From Verrucomicrobiota bacterium (GTDB taxonomy: Bacteria > Verrucomicrobiota > Verrucomicrobiia > Limisphaerales > JAEYXS01), in NCBI GenBank assembly GCA_021156225.1, contig JAJNBN010000064.1, forward strand, positions 1 to 10,382: a stretch of 10,382 nt of DNA, written 5' to 3'. The notes under the pieces were generated by a model that was not told where the DNA came from, searched no databases, and saw only the letters and a program-made list of their open reading frames with translations. The position numbers and the translations under genes were made by a program. Every line of letters starts with the position of its first letter. Position 1 is the stretch's first letter. This document shows positions 5,910 through 10,382 of the stretch, in pieces.

Positions 5910-6054
5910 GGGGCGCGGGTTGTCTCAACCCGCAGCGATGTGAAATGGTCGACAGGGCTGGTCATTCCAGAGGTATGTCCATGAGCGCCAACGGCTTTTC
6001 CTTTTGTCTCCAAGCATTCGGGGGTTGCTGCGGGTTGAGGACAACCCGCGCCCC
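5910..6054. repeat. Nested inverted-repeat element, MITE-like in layout
   Basis: The left arm at 5910-5936 starts GGGGCGCGGGTTG and ends CAACCCGCAGC. The right arm at 6027-6054 is its reverse complement apart from one inserted base in the loop. Each arm is also a hairpin by itself: GCGGGTTG pairs with CAACCCGC around three or four loop bases. The two arms enclose 90 bases of unique sequence, giving 145 bases overall. No clear target-site duplication flanks it (TTTTG on the left, ACAGT on the right). It is non-coding and looks like a small dispersed element or a pair of REP-type units. Confidence 0.75.
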
Positions 6055-6063
6055 ACAGTCACG

Positions 6064-6091
6064 AAAAAGCGGCGGTTGTTCACCGCCGCTT
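6064..6091 (-). terminator. Intrinsic terminator of the Dabb gene
   Basis: A perfect ten-base stem AAGCGGCGGT / ACCGCCGCTT with a five-base loop is followed on the minus strand by a five-T run (6068-6064, overlapping the stem base). It begins 40 bases past the stop of the Dabb gene and is the best terminator in the window. Confidence 0.85.
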
Positions 6092-6131
6092 GATATCTGA
6101 GAAGCTAGCCGACCGTCCGCTTCGCTTCGCT

Positions 6132-6431
6132 TTACTCGAAGTCGTAGATGTTCACCTTCTTGCACACGCGCTTGAACACCTTCTCCACGAAGTCGATATG
6201 CATCGGGTGCACCTGGTAATCATCCTGTGCCTTCTTATCCGCGAACACGATGTTCAGGGCCACTTGATAGGTCTGGTCCACCACCGGGCGATGGCTGCCG
6301 ACCATCTTGCCGACGTGGAAGCTCAGGGTGCCGGGGATGGGGCGCAGATATTGTTCCGCGCCCGCGATGAGTTCATCCGCTGCCGTGGGATTGGCAGGGT
6401 CCGTCCAAAAGATCACAACATGTGAAAACAT
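6132..6431 (-). CDS. Dabb (stress-responsive alpha/beta barrel) domain protein
   Basis: 99 residues from the ATG at 6431. It shows the Dabb pattern: FSHVVIFW with His4 at the start of strand 1, a helix at 15-30, IPGTLSFHVGK (32-42), YQVALNIVFADKKAQDDYQ (55-73), then HPMHIDFVEKV (75-85) and a final VNIYDFE. Dabb proteins are small dimeric ferredoxin-like barrels of varied and often unknown role, some acting in polyketide or aromatic chemistry and some upregulated by stress. The open frame extends nine codons upstream to a TTG, but MFSHVV is the usual family N-terminus, so the inner ATG is preferred. There is no close partner gene; tRNA-Cys lies about 90 bases upstream on the same strand, and a strong terminator follows. 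Substrate cannot be inferred. Confidence 0.88.
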   Translation of the reverse strand: MFSHVVIFWTDPANPTAADELIAGAEQYLRPIPGTLSFHVGKMVGSHRPVVDQTYQVALNIVFADKKAQDDYQVHPMHIDFVEKVFKRVCKKVNIYDFE

Positions 6432-6518
6432 GGGCCGAAGCCTAGTAAGTCCCCCCAAGCCGACGCAATGGAAAAGGTAACCGAGGAATCGGGAACTGGG
6501 TGAAAACCGTGCGCGCGT

Positions 6519-6593
6519 TGGAGGCGAGGGTCGGAATCGAACCGACGAATGCAGCTTTTGCAGAGCCGTGCCTTACCACTTGGCTACCCCGCC
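6519..6593 (-). tRNA. tRNA-Cys (anticodon GCA)
   Basis: Minus-strand cloverleaf. The acceptor GGCGGGG pairs with CCTCGCC (one G-T); the D arm has AGCCAAGTGGTAAGGCA; the anticodon stem is CGGCT/AGCTG around loop CTGCAAA, giving GCA at 6561-6559; the T arm is GTCGG-TTCGATT-CCGAC. The discriminator is T and CCA is encoded. The length is 75 bases including CCA. It lies between mtnA and the Dabb gene on the same strand. Confidence 0.96.
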
Positions 6594-6607
6594 AACGCGT
6601 GCCGGAA

Positions 6608-6635
6608 AATCTAGGGAACTCAGCCGCCAGCGCAA
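6608..6635 (-). promoter_or_regulatory. Weak candidate promoter for tRNA-Cys
   Basis: On the minus strand TTGCGC (6635-6630) and TAGATT (6613-6608) are 16 bases apart, with the -10 box ending 15 bases before the tRNA 5' end. The -35 match is poor (three of six). No terminator was found between mtnA and the tRNA, so read-through from mtnA is the alternative. Confidence 0.25.
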
Positions 6636-6656
6636 GCTCTTGTTTTGGGAAATTGT

Positions 6657-7793
6657 TTATGCCTCCGCATAGCCCAGCTCCTTCCGGCGTTTCCATAACT
6701 CCTTGGGCTTGAAGATGCCCGCTGGGGTGATGATGCCGGTGATGAGGTCCGGGGGCGTCACGTCGAAGCCAGGATTGCGCGCGTGGCTGTCGGGATTGCC
6801 GATGCGGACGTAAGTGCGTTGACCTTTTTTCGTTCCTCGCCCCTCCCCCTTCGCACTTTGTGCAATGCCCCAGGCACCGAGGACTTCGCTTTCGTGGCGT
6901 TCTTCGATGGGGATGTCGAAACCGGAGCGCATGTCCCAATCGATGGTGGAAAGGGGGATGGCGACGTAGAACGGGATCTTGTGGCGCTTGGCGAGGACGG
7001 CCTTGGTGTAGGTGCCGATCTTGTTAGCGACTTCACCGGTGCGGCCGAGGGTGCGATCGCTGCCGACGATGACCAGATCGATCTCGCCGCGTTGCATGAG
7101 GTGGCCGGCGGCGTTATCCGCGATGACGGAGTGGCTGATGCCTTGTTGCGCGAGTTCCCACGCGGTGAGCGAGGCGCCTTGGCAACGGGGACGGGTCTCA
7201 TCGCAGAAGACGTGAAATTTTTTGCCCTGCGCCTGCGCTTCATACATGGGGGCGGTAGCGGAGCCGATGTCCACAAAGGCGAGCCAGCCGGCGTTGCAAT
7301 GCGTCAGCACGCGCATGCCTTCGGTGATGAGCGGCGCGCCGTGCTTCCCGAGGGCGTGGCAATGCTCCACATCGTCGTCTGCGAAGTGATGCGCGGCGTG
7401 CAGGGCGCGGAGTTGCTGTTCTTCAACGGTGGTGCCTGCGGCCATTTGCGCACGGACATCGAGCATGGCGTTCACGGGATCGACAGCCGTGGGACGGGCT
7501 TCTTTCAGGACGGTGAAGACTTCGTCCACATGCTTTTGAAAAGCGGCGAGGTCTTTGCCTTTGAAGGCGCGGGCACCTTGGGCCAGACCGTAAGCAGCCG
7601 TAGCGCCGATGGCACCGGCACCGCGCACGACCATGTCGCGGATGGCGGCTGCGGTGTCGCGAAAGTTTTTGGTGTGGATGAGCTGGAACTCGTGCGGAAG
7701 AAGGCGCTGCTCGATGAGGACCACGGCGTTCTTCGCTTCGTCGAAGCCGACCGTCCGGTAGTGCTGGACCTTGCGGCCCGTGCGTACGTTCAT
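6657..7793 (-). CDS. mtnA: S-methyl-5-thioribose-1-phosphate isomerase (MtnA type)
   Basis: 378 residues. MtnA converts methylthioribose-1-phosphate to methylthioribulose-1-phosphate in methionine salvage. Family signatures in order: RGAGAIGATAAYG (57-69), LTHCNAGW with the catalytic Cys166 (163-170), DETRPRCQGASLTAWEL (198-214), DNAAGHLM (226-233), VGSDRTLGRTGEVANKIGTY with the catalytic Asp246 (243-262), and NPGFDVTPPDLITGIITPAGIF (340-361). Two departures are visible: RGAGAIG where RGAPAIG is usual, and a Lys/Gly-rich loop at about 313-325 (SAKGEGRGTKKGQ) that makes the protein slightly long. The eIF2B-like superfamily also includes related isomerases such as the 5-deoxyribose-1-phosphate enzyme, so substrate is not certain. 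No other salvage gene (mtnB, C, K, P) is in the window. It starts ten bases after the stop of the TPR gene, so the two are very likely co-transcribed. Confidence 0.93.
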   Translation of the reverse strand: MNVRTGRKVQHYRTVGFDEAKNAVVLIEQRLLPHEFQLIHTKNFRDTAAAIRDMVVRGAGAIGATAAYGLAQGARAFKGKDLAAFQKHVDEVFTVLKEARPTAVDPVNAMLDVRAQMAAGTTVEEQQLRALHAAHHFADDDVEHCHALGKHGAPLITEGMRVLTHCNAGWLAFVDIGSATAPMYEAQAQGKKFHVFCDETRPRCQGASLTAWELAQQGISHSVIADNAAGHLMQRGEIDLVIVGSDRTLGRTGEVANKIGTYTKAVLAKRHKIPFYVAIPLSTIDWDMRSGFDIPIEERHESEVLGAWGIAQSAKGEGRGTKKGQRTYVRIGNPDSHARNPGFDVTPPDLITGIITPAGIFKPKELWKRRKELGYAEA

Positions 7794-7803
7794 GCGGCAG
7801 TAA

Positions 7804-8223
7804 TTATTTCTTGGACGGCTTCTTCAGCTTCTTGATGCGTTCGCGCACGGGCTTGAAGAGGGGATGCTTGCGCAGCTCTTTCAGGTCTTCATCGCGGGAA
7901 AGCCAGTTGAAATCGCGGTAGCCGAGGTCCATGGCGTGATCGAGCGTCTGGACGGCTTTCTCGTATTCTTTGATGAGCGCGTAGCTGCAGGCGAGGTTGT
8001 AGAATACCAAGGGGTCTTCCGGGCGCAACTGGGCGAGCTGCTCGTCCACATGGAGGCCTTCGGAAACGCGGCCACGGGCGGTGTAATCATCACCGAGGAT
8101 CTGGAGGGCTTCCTCGTATTGGGGGTCGCGGCGGACAACGCCTTCCAAGAAGCCGATCTCGATGTCTAGGTCGCGCCGCTGTTCGCGGGAGAGAATTTTA
8201 GTGGTCGTGGGCTTTTTCGGCAT
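7804..8223 (-). CDS. Small tetratricopeptide-repeat protein
   Basis: 139 residues, very basic at both ends (MPKKPTTTK at the start, KKLKKPSKK at the end). About three TPR-like helix pairs are visible: a degenerate one at 15-35, one at 36-68 (YEEALQILGDDYTARGRVSEGL) and the clearest at 70-103 (DPLVFYNLACSYALIKEYEKA, ending DLGY). The segment DLKELRKHPLFKPV (113-126) is the typical capping end of such proteins. No signal peptide or membrane segment is present, so it should act in the cytoplasm as a protein-interaction module. It precedes mtnA by ten bases, but TPR proteins of this kind are common and the pairing does not reveal a partner. The ATG at 8223 is followed directly by the basic N-terminus; the ribosome-binding site is weak. 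Confidence 0.88.
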   Translation of the reverse strand: MPKKPTTTKILSREQRRDLDIEIGFLEGVVRRDPQYEEALQILGDDYTARGRVSEGLHVDEQLAQLRPEDPLVFYNLACSYALIKEYEKAVQTLDHAMDLGYRDFNWLSRDEDLKELRKHPLFKPVRERIKKLKKPSKK

Positions 8224-8246
8224 ACAACACTTGCTGCGCTGGTGGT

Positions 8247-8275
8247 AATCAAGACGACCTTGGCCCGTTCGTCAA
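8247..8275 (-). promoter_or_regulatory. Candidate promoter for the TPR-mtnA pair
   Basis: On the minus strand TTGACG (8275-8270, five of six) and TTGATT (8252-8247, three of six) are 17 bases apart, with the start codon at 8223 about 23 bases past the -10 box. The -10 match is weak, so this is tentative. Confidence 0.3.
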
Positions 8276-8307
8276 GGGGCAGAATGGAAGCTAGGTAGAA
8301 GACGGTA

Positions 8308-8370
8308 GCCGGTTGCACCGGCGGGCCAATGGGGGAAACATCGAACATCCAACGCCCAACTTCGAACATC
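8308..8370. repeat. Repeat-like segment in the divergent intergenic region
   Basis: A perfect hairpin GCCGGT-TGC-ACCGGC (8308-8322) is followed by two direct copies of TCGAACATC (8341-8349 and 8362-8370), offset by 21 bases, within a stretch built from CATC, CCAAC and CGAAC words. It lies between the TPR start at 8223 and the epimerase start at 8466 and has no convincing coding frame. Confidence 0.45.
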
Positions 8371-8465
8371 GAGAGAAGAGTTAGTGCCTTCTCATGTCTA
8401 ATGCACGAAATGAAGGCGGACAATTCGGTTGAAATACTTTCGCAAACCCGAATCATCCCCCGCTA

Positions 8466-9476
8466 ATGAAATGTTTCGTCACCGGCGGGTCGGGTTTCAT
8501 CGGCGCGAATCTCGTGCACGAGCTGAATGCGCGCGGACATTCAGTGAGGTGCCTGCTGCGGCCGGGGGCGGATGTGCGCGGGTTGCAAGGTGCTGAGTAT
8601 GAGGCGGTGCCGGGTGATGTGGGCGATGTGGCGTCCCTGGCGAAAGGCTTGCAGGGGTGCGATTGGGCGTTCCACGTGGCGGCAAGTTATCACCTCTGGC
8701 TGGCGGATTACGCGCCAATGTACGCCGCGAATGTCGAAGGGACGCGCAATGTGCTTACAGCGGCGCATCAGGCGGGGTGCTCGCGAATCGTGTATACGAG
8801 CACGGTCGGTTGCATCGGGTTGCCGAAAGAAGTAAACGGCAAGGTGGAGCCGACCGATGAGGCTACACCGGTCGCCGAGAGCCAGATGAGCAACCATTAC
8901 AAGCTCTCCAAGTGGAAGGCGGAGGTAGTGGCGCGCGAACTGGCGGCGAAGGGCTTGCCCATCGTGATCGTGAATCCGAGCGCACCCATCGGGCCGCGCG
9001 ATGTGAAGCCCACGCCCACAGGCAAGGTCATCGTGGATTTCGTGAATCGCCAGATGCCCGCCTATCTGGATACGGGCCTGAACTGGGCGCATGTGCGGGA
9101 TGTAGCCGTCGGCCATATCCTCGCCGCCGAAAAAGGCCGCTTGGGCGAGCGTTACATCCTCGGCAGTATGGATGGCAATTGGACCATGAAAGACGCCTTT
9201 GCCGTTCTGCAAGACATCACTGGTGTGCCCGCCCCGAAGTTTCAGGTGCCCTACGCCATCGCGCACACCGCCGCACATTTTGATGAGTTCTTCTCCAAAT
9301 TCACCGGCAAACCGCCCAAGGCCCCCCTCGCCGGCGTGCGCATGGCCAAATACAAGATGTTCTTCAATCCAGCGAAGGCTGTGAAGGAACTGGGCTTACC
9401 GCAAACTCCTCCCAGAAAAGCCCTGTCCGATGCCGTAGAATGGTTCCGCACCAATGGATACGTGAAGAAACCGTGA
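8466..9476 (+). CDS. hpnA: Hopanoid-associated sugar epimerase HpnA homologue (extended SDR)
   Basis: 336 residues, the usual HpnA length. It is an NAD(P)-dependent extended short-chain dehydrogenase/reductase: nucleotide-binding TGGSGFIG at 6-13, and the catalytic Tyr145-xxx-Lys149 in HYKLSK, with Ser112/Thr113 in YTSTVG. HpnA-type signatures are strong: FHVAASYHLW (69-78), NVEGTRNVL (89-97), NPSAPIGPRDVKPTPTGK (170-187), MPAYLDTGLNWAHVRDVAVG (197-216) and GERYILG (227-233). In other bacteria the gene sits in hopanoid clusters, and its exact sugar substrate is not established. Here no squalene-hopene cyclase or hpnC/D/E gene is adjacent, so a role outside hopanoids remains possible; it is often labelled dihydroflavonol reductase. 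No Shine-Dalgarno precedes the ATG at 8466, but the Rossmann strand begins at residue 2, which fixes the start. Confidence 0.93.
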   Translation: MKCFVTGGSGFIGANLVHELNARGHSVRCLLRPGADVRGLQGAEYEAVPGDVGDVASLAKGLQGCDWAFHVAASYHLWLADYAPMYAANVEGTRNVLTAAHQAGCSRIVYTSTVGCIGLPKEVNGKVEPTDEATPVAESQMSNHYKLSKWKAEVVARELAAKGLPIVIVNPSAPIGPRDVKPTPTGKVIVDFVNRQMPAYLDTGLNWAHVRDVAVGHILAAEKGRLGERYILGSMDGNWTMKDAFAVLQDITGVPAPKFQVPYAIAHTAAHFDEFFSKFTGKPPKAPLAGVRMAKYKMFFNPAKAVKELGLPQTPPRKALSDAVEWFRTNGYVKKP

Positions 9477-9627
9477 CCCAAAACTGTATTTCCCGGCCCC
9501 TTCCCTGACCACTCGACAGGAATTACCGAACCGCCCCGGCAAATAGTCACCGATTACAAAATTTCCTGGGCAAAAAATGCAAAGTGTTCATTGACATACC
9601 CGGCCACTTGCCGTGATGTCACCCGCC

Positions 9628-10382
9628 ATGAACTGGATACTCATCGGAGTCCTGGTTTACATCGTGGTCCAGATGGCCATCGGCCTCATGGTCTCGCGGA
9701 ACATTGATAGCGAGGAAGACTACCTGCTGGCGGGTCGTAGCCTTGGTCTGGGTTTGGCCACCTTCAGTATTTTTGCCACCTGGTTCGGTGCGGAGACCTG
9801 TCTGAGTGCAGCCGGCAAGTTCTATCAAAAAGGTTTCGCTGGTGGAGCATCCGACCCCTTCGGCTACGGCATCTGTATCCTGTTCATGGGTGCCGTCTTC
9901 GCCATCCCTCTCTGGAAACGCAAGCTCACCACCCTCATCGATCTGTTCCGTCAACGTTATTCTCCCCTGGTGGAACGCGCTTCCGTCCTGCTCATCGCTC
10001 CCACCTCCATCATTTGGGCTGCGGCCCAAGTAAGGGCTTTCGGTGAAGTCATCCACAACGTCTCCAATGCTGGCATCACCGTGGATACGGCCATTCTCGT
10101 GGCCACCTCCGTCGCCATCACCTACACCGTCACCGGTGGCCTAAAAGCAGATGTGCTGACCGATCTCGTCCAGGGCATCATCATCATCGTCAGCCTGGTC
10201 ATCATCTTCATCGTGATTCTGGCCCAGACCCCAGATCTCTCCGCCACCATTGGTGCGATCGACCCCGGCCGCCTGAATCCCTTCCATGGGAATGGTGGTT
10301 TTCTGGACCAGCTGGAGCTTTGGATGATACCTATCTGCGGCTCGGTCGTGGCCCAGGAGTTGATCGGACGCGTCCTCGCCAC
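9628..10382 (+). CDS. Sodium:solute symporter (SSF family), N-terminal part (runs off right edge)
   Basis: 251 complete codons of an inner-membrane secondary transporter that couples solute uptake to sodium. SSF features: an N-terminal helix at 2-22, DYLLAGRSLGLGLATFSIFATWFGAETCLSAAG (31-63; the first bundle helix with its unwound centre), a helix at 78-97, WKRKLTTLIDLFRQRYSP (96-113), helices at about 116-136 and 152-170, the family signature GGLKADVLTDLVQG (170-183) and a helix at 180-199. Members have about 450-600 residues and 13 or so helices, so over half is missing and the substrate cannot be assigned. An in-frame ATG at 9616 (four codons upstream) is an alternative start; neither has a good ribosome-binding site. 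The 150-base gap after hpnA makes separate transcription likely. Confidence 0.92.
   Translation, partial: MNWILIGVLVYIVVQMAIGLMVSRNIDSEEDYLLAGRSLGLGLATFSIFATWFGAETCLSAAGKFYQKGFAGGASDPFGYGICILFMGAVFAIPLWKRKLTTLIDLFRQRYSPLVERASVLLIAPTSIIWAAAQVRAFGEVIHNVSNAGITVDTAILVATSVAITYTVTGGLKADVLTDLVQGIIIIVSLVIIFIVILAQTPDLSATIGAIDPGRLNPFHGNGGFLDQLELWMIPICGSVVAQELIGRVLA

Larger units (their letters stand above)
5824..6131. other. Intergenic region between tRNA-Gly and the Dabb gene
   Basis: Just over 300 bases with no supported gene. It holds the candidate tRNA-Gly promoter, a nested inverted-repeat element (5910-6054) and the terminator of the Dabb gene (6064-6091). The 90-base stretch between the repeat arms (5937-6026) shows no recognisable motif or plausible reading frame. 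Confidence 0.6.

Noticed and set aside
6432..6458. TTG start nine codons upstream for the Dabb protein
   Set aside because: Dabb proteins start at or near the M-x-HVV strand, so the inner ATG at 6431 fits better.
6783..7835. Long plus-strand open frame of 350 codons opposite mtnA
   Set aside because: Antisense shadow; it crosses the mtnA-TPR junction and its composition is not protein-like, while mtnA carries all family motifs.
8541..9278. Minus-strand open frame of 245 codons opposite hpnA
   Set aside because: Shadow of a clearly identified epimerase gene; His/Arg-rich with no motif.
9591..9619. TTGACA before the symporter as a promoter
   Set aside because: No acceptable -10 hexamer lies 15-19 bases downstream; the best is TGATGT with two of six matches, overlapping a possible start codon.

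Overview
The window is a high-GC bacterial chromosome segment with no phage, plasmid or complete insertion-sequence genes. It most resembles the Verrucomicrobiota (possibly Pedosphaerales) or a related PVC-group lineage. That is an inference from overall protein style, weak Shine-Dalgarno signals and intergenic gaps full of short palindromic dispersed repeats. No ribosomal or other marker gene is present to confirm it.

Left part (1-2313, minus strand): two tightly coupled phosphonate-biosynthesis genes. The upstream one is a fusion of phosphoenolpyruvate phosphomutase with a nucleotidyltransferase. Three bases later the gene for phosphonopyruvate decarboxylase starts and runs off the left edge. 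Together they make phosphonopyruvate and then phosphonoacetaldehyde. The fused nucleotidyltransferase suggests that the final aminoethylphosphonate-type product is activated with a nucleotide and attached to a lipid or glycan.

Repeat-rich gap (2314-3306): about 1 kb without a convincing gene. It holds a degenerate repeat array with a period near 87 bp, several hairpins, and a 170-bp compound inverted repeat of REP type.

Middle (3307-5657, plus strand): four small co-directional genes with short gaps (13, 4 and 42 bases). They encode a polytopic membrane protein, an Imm50-like protein, an unrecognised 143-residue protein, and a two-helix membrane protein with a C-terminal GYF_2 domain. This is the accessory-looking part and the least understood.

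Right-middle (5697-8223, minus strand): tRNA-Gly(GCC) with a likely terminator; a nested inverted-repeat element; a Dabb-domain protein with a strong intrinsic terminator; tRNA-Cys(GCA); an MtnA-type methylthioribose-1-phosphate isomerase (methionine salvage); and a small TPR protein directly upstream of mtnA.

Right part (8466-10382, plus strand): a hopanoid-associated sugar epimerase HpnA homologue, standing apart from other hopanoid genes, followed by the 5' two-fifths or so of a sodium:solute symporter that leaves the window. The clearest subjects for follow-up are the phosphomutase-nucleotidyltransferase fusion with its altered nucleotide-binding motif, the four-gene cassette with the Imm50-like protein, and the several unrelated palindromic repeat families.
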